Part shown: positions 8,769 through 18,377 of the stretch, in pieces
Position numbering within the stretch: position 1 is the first letter of the stretch
Layout: each line of letters begins with the position of its first letter
Assembly (NCBI GenBank): GCA_963804885.1
Contig: CAWDSF010000001.1
Location: 140,280-204,279 of the forward strand
DNA length: 64,000 bases
Origin: PALSA-1004 sp963804885
GTDB taxonomy: Bacteria; Pseudomonadota; Gammaproteobacteria; Burkholderiales; SG8-41
Reading direction: 5' to 3'
Program-made: the position numbers and the translations under genes
The notes under the pieces: model-generated
Database searches by the model: none
What the model saw: only the letters and a program-made list of their open reading frames with translations
Told to the model about the DNA's origin: nothing

Positions 8769-10139
8769 TTACGCCGAGTAAAGCTTGCGCAGCATCCGCA
8801 CGTCGGGAATCTCGTCAAAATTCCACAGCGCGTCCAGCAGTGCGGCGCTTTTCTTCCTGCCGAGGATAGGCACGATCAGATCGAGCGCTTTTTCGTTTTC
8901 TTCCGCCGGCGTCAATGGATTTTCGGAGCTGCCCTTGGCCGCCATCGTCTGGTGATTGAGCACGCGGCCGTCTTTGAGGTGCACTTCCATAACGCAGCGC
9001 CAGCGCCGCTGCACGTCCGTCAGCGTTGGGTCGCCGACCGCTTCTATGCGTTTGCGCACTGCCAGCACCTTCGGGTCGCGCATGCGCCGGAAGCTGTGCG
9101 CGGACTTGAACGTGACGTTGCCGTCCACCAGCATGACCGCGAGCAAGTGCTGCACCGATATGTCGGGCGACGCGCGGTTGTTGACGATTTCGAGTTCCTT
9201 GTCGGGCATGCGCGCGATGATCTTCTCGACGTCCGCCGCCTTGATGCCGTGCTGCACGATGAGATCGCGCAGTACGTGCATCGGTCCCTGAATCGGGCCG
9301 CCGACCGGCCAGCGCTTGATGCCGGCGCGCATGATTTCATAATCGGTGCCCAACCCGTGCACCATGTCGTCGCGATCGACTTCCTCCGGCGCGAAGGTGA
9401 AAAAGAAATCGCGCTCGCCGGAAAAAATGTCTTCGACGCCCGTCCAGCCGTGCTTGACCATCAGCGCCGCCTGCGTGCCGTTGTGCGCGGGCATGCCGCC
9501 CATCGCATACGCTTTCTCGATGTGCTCCGGATCGCGGAACATCGTATAGAGGCCGGCGGTCTGCTGGCCCGCATACGAAAGCATGAAGCGGACTTTGCGC
9601 GCATTGAGCTTGAGCAGCGCGCCGGCCGCCGCTGCGGCGCCGAACACCTGGCCGGTCGCCGCGGCATGGTGGCCGGAGCGCAGGTACGGCATCGGTTTTA
9701 ACGTGAGCAGCACGCGCGCGCAGATGTCGTAGCCGAGCACGATCGCGCGCAGGACGGCCTTGCCCGCAAGCCGGTTTTGCTCGCCGATCGCCAGCGCCGC
9801 GGGCACGACGCTGGTGCCGGGATGCGTGAGCGACGGCGGGTGGGTGTCGTCCGTTTCGTCGGCGTGACCGAACATGCCGTTGGCGAGCGCCGCATTCTGC
9901 GGCGTCGTGACCATGCGCGTGCCGATGATGCCGGCCGCGGGCTTGCCGCCGAGTGTCTTTGCGTACGCGATCGCTTTTTCGCCGGGTAACAGGCGCGAGC
10001 CCGAAATCATCGCGGCGAACGTATCGACCAGGTGAAGTTTGGCGCGGTCCGTCACTTCTTTCGGCAGCGGGCGCGCAGCGGCAGCGGCGATATGCGCGCT
10101 TAATTTTTGCATCATCGGGGATACGGTGTCGGTCGTCAT
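8769..10139 (-). CDS. MmgE/PrpD family protein (copy 3 of 4)
   Basis: The frame is open from 10184, but ATG 10139 (MTTDTVSPMMQKLSAHIAA) fits the family start and gives 456 residues. Family segments include LHLVDTFAAMISGSRL (about 30), ANGMFGHADETDDTHPPSLTHPGTS in the second conserved block (about 95) and YAMGGMPAHNGTQAALM (about 205). It is intact, unlike copy 2. It is transcribed towards the Bug gene at 7708 and away from the lyase at 10283. The substrate is unknown; the repeated association with Bug genes suggests an organic-acid substrate. Confidence 0.9.
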   Translation of the reverse strand: MTTDTVSPMMQKLSAHIAAAAARPLPKEVTDRAKLHLVDTFAAMISGSRLLPGEKAIAYAKTLGGKPAAGIIGTRMVTTPQNAALANGMFGHADETDDTHPPSLTHPGTSVVPAALAIGEQNRLAGKAVLRAIVLGYDICARVLLTLKPMPYLRSGHHAAATGQVFGAAAAAGALLKLNARKVRFMLSYAGQQTAGLYTMFRDPEHIEKAYAMGGMPAHNGTQAALMVKHGWTGVEDIFSGERDFFFTFAPEEVDRDDMVHGLGTDYEIMRAGIKRWPVGGPIQGPMHVLRDLIVQHGIKAADVEKIIARMPDKELEIVNNRASPDISVQHLLAVMLVDGNVTFKSAHSFRRMRDPKVLAVRKRIEAVGDPTLTDVQRRWRCVMEVHLKDGRVLNHQTMAAKGSSENPLTPAEENEKALDLIVPILGRKKSAALLDALWNFDEIPDVRMLRKLYSA

Positions 10140-10282
10140 GGGAATCAAATGTCGAGCGTGAGTGGAAGAACTGCGGAGCGTCAAATCATAACCGATCCCG
10201 CGCGCGACTGCGCCGCGCGGGTTTGCGATGCAGGAGGCGCGTCGTTATACTGGCGCGCACCAATTCATTCGCGAGGGACTTC

Positions 10283-11227
10283 ATGGGCAGGCAATGGAAT
10301 TACAAAGGCATCATCCCGGCACTTGCGCTGCCGCTGAAGGCCGATTACTCGGTCGACGAAGCCGATCTGCGCCGCCTGACGAGCTGGCTTGCCACGCATA
10401 AAGGCATTTCGGCGCTGATGACCAACGGCCACACCGGCGACGTGTTCAGCCTCACCTTGAAAGAACGCGTCGAAGTCACGCGCATCGTCGCGGACGAACT
10501 GAAGGGCAAGCTGCCGGTGATTTCGGCGGTGACTGCCGAGGGCATCCACGAAGCCGTCGAGCAGGCGCTGCTGCAGAAGGATGCGGGCGCGTCGGGTCTC
10601 GACATCATGCCGCCGCATCATTGGCTGCGTTTCGGCATGCGGCCCGGCCATGTCGTCGAATATTTCGCGGCGATCGGCGAAGCCTCCGGGCTCGATCTCG
10701 CCGTGCACGTTTATCCCGCGTGGTCCAAAGCGAGCTATACCTGCGAAGTGCTGGCGGATCTCGCGCGGCTGCCGTGGGTCAAGGTTTTCAAGGTGGGCAC
10801 CCGCGAAATGAACAAGTACGCGCGCGATATCGAGGCGATACGCAAAGCGAATCCCGACGCCGCAGTGCTTACCTGCCACGACGAATACCTGCTCGCCTCA
10901 ATGGTGCAGGGCGTCGACGGCGGGCTGCTCGGCTTTGCGTCGTTCATTCCCGAGCTGATACTCGAGCTCGTGAACGCGGTGCATGCCGGCGACTTGAAAC
11001 GCGCGATGGATTGCCAGGCGCGCATCAACCCGCTGAAGGACATCGTCTACGGGATGGGCGAGCCGACCGGCGACGCGCATGCGCGCATGAAATACGCGAT
11101 GGTGCTCGCGGGCCGTTTGAGTTCTCCCGTCGTGCGGCCCCCCACGCATCAACCCGACGAGGCGACGCGCAAGCAAATCGCCGATGTGCTGCGCGCCGCC
11201 GGCATGCTGCACAAGCAAGCGGCGTAG
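10283..11227 (+). CDS. Dihydrodipicolinate synthase/N-acetylneuraminate lyase family protein
   Basis: The ATG at 10283 has a GAGGGA site upstream and gives 314 residues, the normal length for this TIM-barrel class I aldolase/dehydratase family. It opens WNYKGIIPALALPLKADYSVDEADL and carries NGHTGDVFSL in the substrate loop, HVYPAWSK with the conserved Tyr (about residue 145) and VFKVGTRE, whose Lys is the probable Schiff-base residue (about 170). Members act on 2-keto-3-deoxy sugar acids, dihydrodipicolinate or sialic acid. Next to tartrate dehydratase and Bug proteins, a sugar-acid role is more likely than lysine biosynthesis. The next gene starts 6 bases after its stop. Confidence 0.88.
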   Translation: MGRQWNYKGIIPALALPLKADYSVDEADLRRLTSWLATHKGISALMTNGHTGDVFSLTLKERVEVTRIVADELKGKLPVISAVTAEGIHEAVEQALLQKDAGASGLDIMPPHHWLRFGMRPGHVVEYFAAIGEASGLDLAVHVYPAWSKASYTCEVLADLARLPWVKVFKVGTREMNKYARDIEAIRKANPDAAVLTCHDEYLLASMVQGVDGGLLGFASFIPELILELVNAVHAGDLKRAMDCQARINPLKDIVYGMGEPTGDAHARMKYAMVLAGRLSSPVVRPPTHQPDEATRKQIADVLRAAGMLHKQAA

Positions 11228-11232
11228 GCACT

Positions 11233-12186
11233 ATGCGCATTGTTGTCGCCGCGATGCTGGTCGCGGCCTCGCTGGCGACTGCCCAGGAGTTTCCGGCGAA
11301 ATCCATCCGTTTCGTGGTGCCCTACGCGCCGGGCGGCGCGTCCGACGTGACCGCGCGCCTGCTCGGCCAGAAAATGACCGAGGCGTGGGGCCAGACAGTA
11401 GCCGTCGATAATCGCGCGGGCGCCAACGGCATCGTCGCGCTCGAACTCGTCGCCAAGTCGCCGGCCGACGGTTATACGATATTAATGGCGAATCTCGGGC
11501 CTAACGCGATCAATCCCGCGGTCTACAGCAAGCTGCCGTACGATCCGGTCAAGGATTTCACGGCGGTCACATTGACGACGCTGGTGCCCAACATTCTTGT
11601 CGTGAATCCCTATCTGCCTGCACAGACGCTGAAAGAAATTTTCGCGCTCGCGCGCGCGAAACCAGAGCAGTTGAGCTATGGCACGGGCGGCTATGGCTCG
11701 TCGAATCATTTGTCGATGGAGCTCATGAAATCGATGACCGGTATTCGCATTACGCACGTGCCTTATAAGGGCGACGTGCCGGCGATGACCGATGCCATTG
11801 CCGGACAGATCGCGATGAGCGTGCCGACCGTGGTCGCGGCAACACCGTATGTAAAGTCCGGCAAGTTGCGCGCAATCGCCGTCACCAGCAAGAACCGCGT
11901 GCGCTCGCTGCCCGAGGTGCCGACGGTTGCCGAGTCCGCCGTGCCGGGGTTCGAATCGGTATCGTGGGGCGGTGTGATGGCGCCGGGCGGCACGCCGCCG
12001 GCGGTGGTCAACAAACTCAACGCCGAGATCGTCCGCATACTCAAACTGCCCGACATGCAGGAGCGCCTGCAGGCGCTCGGAGCAGAAGTCGTGGGCAGTT
12101 CGCCGGCCGAATTTTCTGCCTACCTCGCCTCCGAAATCGACCGCTGGAGCAAAGTCGCGAAAGCGGCGAACGTGAAACTGGACTGA
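11233..12186 (+). CDS. Bug/TctC family periplasmic substrate-binding protein (copy 2 of 4)
   Basis: This 317-residue protein has a short signal peptide (MRIVVAAMLVAASLATAQ) followed by FPAKSIRFVVPYAPGGASD, VDNRAGANGIVALELVAK, ADGYTILMANL and HVPYKGDVPAMTDAIAGQ, all Bug hallmarks. It starts 5 bases after the lyase stop, so the two are one transcription unit and probably share a ligand/substrate. The tartrate dehydratase follows after a 98-bp repeat-rich spacer, which makes a hydroxy acid a reasonable ligand guess. No TctA/TctB partner is present. Confidence 0.92.
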   Translation: MRIVVAAMLVAASLATAQEFPAKSIRFVVPYAPGGASDVTARLLGQKMTEAWGQTVAVDNRAGANGIVALELVAKSPADGYTILMANLGPNAINPAVYSKLPYDPVKDFTAVTLTTLVPNILVVNPYLPAQTLKEIFALARAKPEQLSYGTGGYGSSNHLSMELMKSMTGIRITHVPYKGDVPAMTDAIAGQIAMSVPTVVAATPYVKSGKLRAIAVTSKNRVRSLPEVPTVAESAVPGFESVSWGGVMAPGGTPPAVVNKLNAEIVRILKLPDMQERLQALGAEVVGSSPAEFSAYLASEIDRWSKVAKAANVKLD

Positions 12187-12196
12187 AAAAAGCAGG

Positions 12197-12284
12197 ATTG
12201 AGGATCGAGGAGCGAGGATTGAGTAGTTCTGCCTGAGTCCAGTTCTGAACCCTCAATCCCCAATCCTCATTCCTCAATCCTCAA
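12197..12284. repeat. Inverted array of GAGGATTGAG-like repeats
   Basis: The left arm (12197-12223) is built of degenerate GAGGATTGAG units. The right arm (12251-12284) carries the complement, repeats of CTCAATCCTCAAT type. The arms can pair into a long imperfect hairpin with a loop of about 27 bases. It ends right at the ATG of the tartrate dehydratase and would occupy its ribosome-binding region. It has no visible coding role. Confidence 0.7.
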
Positions 12285-13461
12285 ATGATCATGAAAATCA
12301 CCGCTATCCACGAAACCGTTGCGCCGATCAGCTCGGATATCCGCAACGCGTACATCGATTTTTCCAAAATGACCGCGAGCGTCGTCGCGGTGGTGACCGA
12401 CGTCAAGCGCAACGGCAAACGCGTGGTCGGCTATGGCTTCAACTCGAACGGCCGTTACGCGCAGAGCGGCCTGTTACGCGAGCGTTTCATTCCGCGCATC
12501 ATGGGCGCCGAGGCAAAATCGCTGCTCAACGACGCGGGTGACAACCTCGATCCGCATCGGATATGGGCATGCGCGATGGCGAACGAGAAGCCCGGCGGCC
12601 ACGGCGAGCGCTCGGTCGCGGTCGGCGTGCTCGACATGGCGGTCTGGGACGCGGTCGCGAAAATCGAAGGCAAGCCGCTTTATCGGGTGCTCGGCGAGCG
12701 CTATCGCGGCGGCGATGTCGACGACAAGGTTTTCGTCTATGCGGCCGGCGGCTATTACTATCCGGGCAAGAACGTGCAGGCGCTGCAGGACGAGATGAAG
12801 AAGTACCTCGACCTCGGCTACTCCGTGGTCAAGATCAAGATCGGCGGCGAATCGCTCGCGGACGACTTGAGGCGCATCGAGGCCGTGATCAAGGTAGTCG
12901 GCTCCGGCAAGAACCTCGCAGTCGATGCGAATGGCCGCTTCGACCTGCAAACCGCGATCGAATACGCGCGCGCGCTCAAGCCGTACGGTTTGTTCTGGTA
13001 CGAGGAAGCCGGCGATCCGCTCGATTACGCGCTGCAGGCGGAGCTTGCATACCATTACGACGGCCCGATGGCGACCGGGGAGAATCTCTTTTCGATGCAG
13101 GACGCGCGCAACCTGATCCGGCATGGCGGCATGCGCGCCGATCGCGACTGGCTGCAGTTCGATTGCGCGCTGTCGTACGGCCTCGTCGAATATTTGCGCA
13201 CGATCGACATGTTGCGCCAGAACGCGTGGTCGACCGCGCCGCTGCGTGCCGCACGGCGGCCACCAGATGTCGCTCAATATCGCCGCGGGCCTCGGGCTCG
13301 GCGGCAACGAATCGTATCCTGACGTGTTCCAGCCGTTCGGCGGCTTTGCCGACGGCACGCCGGTGGTGAACAGCTACGTGACCATGCCTGAAGTGCCCGG
13401 CGTCGGGTTCGAGGCCAAAGAAAAATTGTACGCGGTCATGAAAAATCTGGCCGATGGCTGA
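12285..13461 (+). CDS. tarD: D(-)-tartrate dehydratase (enolase superfamily), frameshifted
   Basis: From memory of the Bradyrhizobium TarD sequence, the match is close along the whole length: IRNAYIDFSKMTASVVAVVTD, VVGYGFNSNGRY, LLNDAGDNLDP, FVYAAGGYYYPGK. Enolase-superfamily landmarks are the KIKIGG Lys pair (about residue 183), metal ligands in VDANGRFD, WYEEAGDPLDY and ATGENLF, and PHGGHQMSLNIAAGLG near the end. One extra C at about 13246 shifts the frame within WSTA/RCVPHGG; correcting it gives 391 residues. The product should dehydrate D-tartrate to oxaloacetate. The next Bug gene overlaps its stop by 8 bases and could bind tartrate. Confidence 0.85.
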
Positions 13462-14435
13462 TTCAGCAGCACTGCTGAGAGCTGCGCTTCAGATCGCAGC
13501 GCTGGCAGCAATCCCCGCTATCGATGCCGGCGCACAATCCTTTCCCGTCAAACCGGTGCGCTTTGTCGTGCCGTTTGCCACTCGGCGGCGCCAGCGACAT
13601 CGTCGCGCGTGCGGTCGGCATCAAGCTCGGCGAAATGTGGGGCCAGACGGTGGTGATCGACAATCGCGCCGGCGGCTCCGGCATGATAGGAACCGAGCTG
13701 GTGGCGCGCTCGACGCCCGACGGCTATACATTGCTCGTGGTCGAGCCGACTTTCGCCATTACACCCGGCTTGTTTACGAAGGTCCCGTTCGACGTGCAAA
13801 AGGATTTTGTACCAGTCGTGCAGGTCGGGCAGGGGCCGCAGGTGCTGGTCGTACACCCGTCGGTGCCCGTAAAAACGGTGAAAGAGCTGATCGCTCTCGC
13901 GAAAGCAAAACCGGGACAGCTCAATTTCGCGTCGCCGGGCACCGGGACTACCGGTCATCTGGGTCTCGAGCTCTTCAAGATGATGGCGCACGTGGACATG
14001 GTGCACATTCCTTATAAAGGCGCGGGGCCCGCGGTCGCCGATTTGCTGGGCGGCCAGGTGAGCGTTGCGGTCGTGAGCGTATCCTCGGCGCAGACCAATA
14101 TCAAAGCAGGAAGGCTGCGTGCGCTAGGCGTCACCAGCGCGCAGCGCTTCAGCGGCGCGCCGGATATTCCGACTATCGCGGAGGCCGCGTTGCCGGGCTT
14201 CGATACCCTGCAATGGTGGGGTCTGGTGGCGCCGCGCGGCACGCCGGTTGACATCGTCAATAAAATTGCGTCCGATGCGAGTCGTCTTGTCGGCACGCCG
14301 GAGATGAGAGAGCGCATGCTGGCGCTTGGCGCGGAACCGGTCGTGAGCTCGCCCGAGCGTTTTGCGGCGTTCATCCGTGAAGAGATCGACAAATGGGGTA
14401 AACTCGTGCGCGCTTCCGGCGCCCGCGCCGACTAA
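13454..14435 (+). CDS. Bug/TctC family substrate-binding protein (copy 3 of 4), frameshifted
   Basis: The ATG at 13454 overlaps the tartrate dehydratase stop. The start reads through an Ala-rich signal region to FPVKPVRFVVPFA, then the frame shifts by one inserted base at about 13580 to LGGASDIVARAVGIKLGEMWG. Downstream are VIDNRAGGSGMIGTELVAR, PDGYTLLVVEP and HIPYKGAGPAVADLLGGQ. The corrected product is 326 residues, normal for the family. Coupling to the tartrate dehydratase suggests a tartrate or related hydroxy-acid binding protein; this is inference. Confidence 0.85.
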
Positions 14436-14449
14436 TTCAAGATGAAACG

Positions 14450-15595
14450 ATGAGTACGAACCCGCAATCCAACCCGCACGCGGCGCGCGGCGAGAACGAA
14501 CGCAAGATTCTGCAACGCACCTCCACGCCGCATATTTTCACGCCGATCACTTTTCGCTCGGTCACCGCGAAGAATCGCATCATGGTGTCGCCGATGTGCC
14601 AGTACTCGGCGGACGACGGGGTCGCCAACGACTGGCATTTCCAGAATCTTGCTTCGCGCGCCGTCGGCGGCGCCGGCATTGTGTTTACCGAAGTCGCGCA
14701 CACCGAGCCGACCGGCCGCATCACGCCGTATTGCCTTGGTCTATGGAACGACACGCAGCGCGACGCGCTTGCGCGCATCGTGCGCTTCGTGAAATCGCAG
14801 GGCGCGGTCGCCGGCATTCAGCTCGGCCATGCGGGCCGCAAAGGTTCCACCGCCCGCCCGTGGGATGGCGGCAAGCCGATCGCGCCGGCGGATGGCGGCT
14901 GGGAAATCATCGCGCCATCCGCCATTGCGTTCGGCGAAGGATATGCAGTGCCGGTTGCAATGGACAAAGCAATGATCAACGAAACCATCGCGCAGTTCGT
15001 CGCGAACACCCGGCGGGCGCGGGAAGCCGGGTTCGATATGGTCGAAGTGCATGCGGCGCATGGTTACCTGATTCATGAATTCATGTCGCCGATCTCCAAC
15101 CGGCGCACCGATGAATACGGCGGTTCATTCGAGAATCGCATCCGCTATCTGCTCGAGGTCGTCGACGCGGTGCGCTCGGAGTGGCCTGACGACAAGCCGC
15201 TGTTCGTGCGCATCTCGGCCACCGATTGGATCGACGGCGGCTGGGACCTGGACAGCAGCATCAAGCTGGCGCAGTTGCTGAAGGAAGGCGGCAAAGTCGA
15301 TCTCGTCGATTGCTCGAGCGGTGGACTCTCGCCGCAACAGAAAATTACGCTGCATCCCGGCTACCAGGTGCCGTTCGCCGCGGCAATCCGCAGTCGCGCG
15401 CAGATCGCAACCGGTGCCGTGGGCTTGATCAATTCACCGGAACTGGCCGAGCAGATCGTGGCGAGCGGGCAGGCGGATGTGATCATCATGGCGCGCGCGA
15501 TGCTGAACGATCCGTACTGGCCGTTGCATGCGGCGAAAGTCTTGAAGACGAAGATCGCGTGGCCGCCGCAGTACGAGCGCGGCGATATTTTCTAG
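14450..15595 (+). CDS. Old Yellow Enzyme family NADH:flavin oxidoreductase (YqjM-like)
   Basis: This 381-residue FMN TIM barrel begins proper at about residue 25 with IFTPITFRSVTAKNRI. It has the thermophilic-like/YqjM signature SPMCQYSADDG with the redox-tuning Cys and active-site Tyr, substrate-binding HAAHGYLIHEFMSPISNRR with the His pair, and GAVGLINSPELAEQI in the phosphate-binding end. Enzymes of this type reduce activated C=C bonds of enones or xenobiotics with NAD(P)H. It follows the Bug gene by 14 bases on the same strand and may be the last gene of that run. The physiological substrate is unknown. Confidence 0.92.
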   Translation: MSTNPQSNPHAARGENERKILQRTSTPHIFTPITFRSVTAKNRIMVSPMCQYSADDGVANDWHFQNLASRAVGGAGIVFTEVAHTEPTGRITPYCLGLWNDTQRDALARIVRFVKSQGAVAGIQLGHAGRKGSTARPWDGGKPIAPADGGWEIIAPSAIAFGEGYAVPVAMDKAMINETIAQFVANTRRAREAGFDMVEVHAAHGYLIHEFMSPISNRRTDEYGGSFENRIRYLLEVVDAVRSEWPDDKPLFVRISATDWIDGGWDLDSSIKLAQLLKEGGKVDLVDCSSGGLSPQQKITLHPGYQVPFAAAIRSRAQIATGAVGLINSPELAEQIVASGQADVIIMARAMLNDPYWPLHAAKVLKTKIAWPPQYERGDIF

Positions 15596-15608
15596 CCGCG
15601 ACTTACCG

Positions 15609-15929
15609 TCAGGCTGGCTGCGGCCGCGTCGCGCCGCACTTCCAGCATTCGGTGAACTGACCTTCGAGATTCTCTCCACAGTGCGCGCAGGTCCAGCGCT
15701 CGTCGCGGTGCCGGCGTGCGGCGCTGCCGCGCAGAAAATCGATCACCAGCCGGTCGGCATGCGCGGCCAGCGTATCGTCCATTACCCACACGGTCGGCAG
15801 CACGGGAAGTTCACCGTAGGCGCCGTAGAGCTGATCGCCCAGTACCGACGCGCGTATGCCCTCGGCCTCGAGCATGCCCTTTACGAGGTGAGCTTCGGTG
15901 GGGTGTTTTGCCGTGTGCACGCGTTTCAT
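15609..15929 (-). CDS. DUF2007 domain protein with C-terminal zinc ribbon
   Basis: This 106-residue protein opens MKRVHTAKHPTEAHLVKGML with VLGDQLYGAYGELP, typical of the DUF2007 putative signal-transducing domain (about residues 1-68). The C terminus carries two CxxC knuckles (WTCAHCGE and ECWKCGA) that should bind zinc. It is convergent with the OYE gene (13 bases between stops). The function of the domain is not established. Confidence 0.8.
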   Translation of the reverse strand: MKRVHTAKHPTEAHLVKGMLEAEGIRASVLGDQLYGAYGELPVLPTVWVMDDTLAAHADRLVIDFLRGSAARRHRDERWTCAHCGENLEGQFTECWKCGATRPQPA

Positions 15930-16047
15930 GCGCCCATTGTCCGGCGTGGGGCGGGTGTGTCAATGCGCACGGCGCGTGGAGATGCGGTGTTAAACTCCGA
16001 TATGCGCGCCTCGCTTGTCTACGCGCGCACTTCGCCGATCGGACGTC

Positions 16048-16407
16048 ATGTTTGAAAGCAAACGCCAGCAAGTCATTCCGCCGCATCATTTCGCCCGGCG
16101 GCTTGCGTGGTCTTTCGTCCTGTCCGGTGCCATCGCCGGCGCTGCGCTCGTAGTGGGCGTGGTCGGATTTCACTATATCGCCGACGTGCCGTGGATCGAT
16201 GCGGTGCATAACTCGTCGATGATATTGGGCGGCATGGGGCCCGTCGCGGAGATGAAGACCGACGCGGCGAAATTGTTTTCATCCGCGTACGCGCTGTTCT
16301 GCGGGCTCGTTTTCATCACCGTGGTCGCCGTCACGCTCGCGCCGGTGTTGCATCGCGTGCTGCACAAGTTTCACATGGATGAAGCAGACCTGAAAAAGAA
16401 GAAGTAG
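16048..16407 (+). CDS. Small two-TM membrane protein of unknown function
   Basis: The ATG at 16048 gives 119 residues; the frame is open upstream to a TTG at 16015, which is less likely. Two strong hydrophobic segments (about 20-44, WSFVLSGAIAGAALVVGVVG; and about 82-103, ALFCGLVFITVVAVTLAPVL) flank a 35-residue loop containing PWIDAVHNSSMILGGMGPV. The tail is Lys-rich. I do not recognise a named family. The ModA-like gene starts 19 bases downstream on the same strand. Confidence 0.7.
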   Translation: MFESKRQQVIPPHHFARRLAWSFVLSGAIAGAALVVGVVGFHYIADVPWIDAVHNSSMILGGMGPVAEMKTDAAKLFSSAYALFCGLVFITVVAVTLAPVLHRVLHKFHMDEADLKKKK

Positions 16408-16426
16408 CGATTAACCGGAGAATATA

Positions 16427-17131
16427 GTGGCAACTCTAAATATTTTTTGCGCCGGCGCGGCGCAGGCGGTCGTAACCGAGATGGCCGGAAAATTCCAGCG
16501 CGACAGCGGCAATTTTGTCGCGGCGAATTTTGGCGCGGTCGGCGCAATGAAGGCGCGCGTGGTGGCAGGCGAGGCGGCGGACGTGATCGTGCTGACCGGC
16601 GCCTTGATCGATGAATTGATCCAGCAGGGCCTGGTGGTCGCGGGCTCGCGCGTCGATCTCGGCAGAGTGGGGACGGGTGTCGCGGTACGCGCCGGCACGC
16701 CCATGCCGGACGTCAGCGACACGCGCGTGTTGCGCGGCAACCTGCTGGCAGCGAAGCGTATTCTGTTTCCGGACCCCGCGGTGGCGACGGCCGGCAAAGT
16801 CGTGATGAGTGCGCTCGACAAGCTCGGCATCACCGACGAGGTCAAGCCGCGCCTGCATTTCTTTCCAAACGGCTACGCGGCGATGGGCGATCTCGCGCAG
16901 AGCAGCGGGTTGCTGGAGATGGGCATTACGCAGATCACGGAAATCGTCGCCAACAAAGGCGTGAAGCTGGTCGGGCCCCTGCCCGCGGAAGTGCAGAACA
17001 TCGCGGTTTATTCGGCGGGACTGGCGGCGCACTCGGCGCATCCGGAGCGCGCGAAGGAGTTGATCCGCCGGCTGACCGGGTTCAACGCGCAGCCGCTGTT
17101 GAGCGCCGCGGGCTTCGAAGTCGGCACCTAG
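16427..17131 (+). CDS. ModA-like substrate-binding protein without signal peptide
   Basis: The GTG start at 16427 is preceded by CCGGAGAA and gives 234 residues. The fold resembles the molybdate/anion-binding ModA family: LNIFCAGAAQAVVTEMAGKF at the start, VVAGEAADVIVLT (about 45), a VGTGVAVRAGTPMPDV hinge (about 83) and GPLPAEVQNIAVYSAGLAAHS near the end. Unlike periplasmic members, it starts directly with the first beta strand and has no export signal. No ModB/ModC permease genes adjoin it, so a true molybdate uptake role is doubtful. Confidence 0.8.
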   Translation: MATLNIFCAGAAQAVVTEMAGKFQRDSGNFVAANFGAVGAMKARVVAGEAADVIVLTGALIDELIQQGLVVAGSRVDLGRVGTGVAVRAGTPMPDVSDTRVLRGNLLAAKRILFPDPAVATAGKVVMSALDKLGITDEVKPRLHFFPNGYAAMGDLAQSSGLLEMGITQITEIVANKGVKLVGPLPAEVQNIAVYSAGLAAHSAHPERAKELIRRLTGFNAQPLLSAAGFEVGT

Positions 17132-17145
17132 CGGCGCCGCGCCGC

Positions 17146-18174
17146 CTACTTGGCGAGCCCGAGTTCGGTCAAGATCGCTTTCGCTTCGTCGTACTCTTTG
17201 CGCAGATAGGCTCCCGTTTCCTGCGAATTCTTGTAGCCGGCTTCCCAGCCCGTGGTCTCCACGAATTTCTTCCACTCCGCGGTCTGCGTGGTCCTGGCGA
17301 AAATTCCGTCCCAGTACGCAACCTGGGCGGGCGTCATGTTTTTGGGGCCGACGAACACATACCAGCCGTCGATGACCACGTTGTAACCCTGTTCGCGGAA
17401 AGTCGGTACGTCGGGCAGGCTGGCGGTGCGTTTTGCCGTGCTGACGCCCAGGATGCGCATCTTGCCCGCCTGATAGAACGGCACCGCGTTGTTGGTGGCC
17501 TGGGCCATCGCGTCGATATGCCCGCCCAGGAGATTGGTGGCCGACTCGGCGCCACCGCCAAAAACGAGGATCTTGAGTTTTTTGGGATCGACGCCTGCCG
17601 ACTTCGCGAGCAGCGCGATGGTGAAATGATTGATCGCGCCCAGCGTGCTGCCGACGGATACGCTGAGCGAAGCCGGTTCCTTCTTGAGCTGGTCCATGAA
17701 TTCGCGCAAATTTTTATAGGGCGATTCCGTTTTGACCGCCAGTCCGACCGGCTCGGTGCCGATGTAAGGCAGCACGGTCACATCGGCGAGACCCAACGGG
17801 CTGCGGCCGGTGATCTGGTTGGTGAGCAGCCCGGCTTGAGCGATGGCGATGACATGCGAATCGGGTTTTTGGCTGACGTAAGTGTAGGCGAGCGAACCGC
17901 CGCCGCCGACCTTGTTCACGACGACCGCTTCGAGCATGCGGTTTTCCGTCCAGATTTTCTGAATGACGCGCGCGGCCTTGTCGTTGCCGCCGCCGGCCGC
18001 GGCGAACACCACGAGTTCGACGGGGCGCTCAGGTTTCCAGGCTTGCGCCGCGGCTCCGGGCGCGCCGATCACACTAGCCATACAAACTGCCAGCGCGAGG
18101 TGTCGGACGGCGGCAGCGAGGGTTCCGATGAATTCGCTTAAATGGGGATGAATAGCACGGGGATGGATAGCCAT
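17146..18174 (-). CDS. Bug/TctC family periplasmic substrate-binding protein (copy 4 of 4)
   Basis: The ATG at 18174 gives 342 residues with a signal-peptide region (LALAVCMASVIGAPGAAAQ) preceded by a long N-terminal stretch. It is a more divergent member: PVELVVFAAAGGGNDKAARV, VVNKVGGGGSLAYTYVSQK, HVIAIAQAGLLTN and NHFTIALLAKSAG replace the usual motifs while keeping the pattern. This resembles the clade found beside complete TctAB systems, although none is visible here. It is convergent with the ModA-like gene, 14 bases apart. Confidence 0.88.
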   Translation of the reverse strand: MAIHPRAIHPHLSEFIGTLAAAVRHLALAVCMASVIGAPGAAAQAWKPERPVELVVFAAAGGGNDKAARVIQKIWTENRMLEAVVVNKVGGGGSLAYTYVSQKPDSHVIAIAQAGLLTNQITGRSPLGLADVTVLPYIGTEPVGLAVKTESPYKNLREFMDQLKKEPASLSVSVGSTLGAINHFTIALLAKSAGVDPKKLKILVFGGGAESATNLLGGHIDAMAQATNNAVPFYQAGKMRILGVSTAKRTASLPDVPTFREQGYNVVIDGWYVFVGPKNMTPAQVAYWDGIFARTTQTAEWKKFVETTGWEAGYKNSQETGAYLRKEYDEAKAILTELGLAK

Positions 18175-18377
18175 GTAGAGAGTCCTCAGCAAACTTCATA
18201 CCACTGCGACGCGCCGGCGGCGCACGATGCAATATCATGCCACCGCGCACCATCGTGCACCATGGACGTCCGCGCCGGCAGGTCCCGGCATTCAAACGGT
18301 GCGCGTGACGGTTCGCGTGCCCGCGGCGCCGACGGCCTCATGCTAGAGTTGGCGGGTTAAATCAGCAGGGAACCCCG

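Noticed and set aside
17518..18141. 207-codon plus-strand frame opposite Bug copy 4
   Set aside because: Mirror of a gene with a clear Bug pattern.
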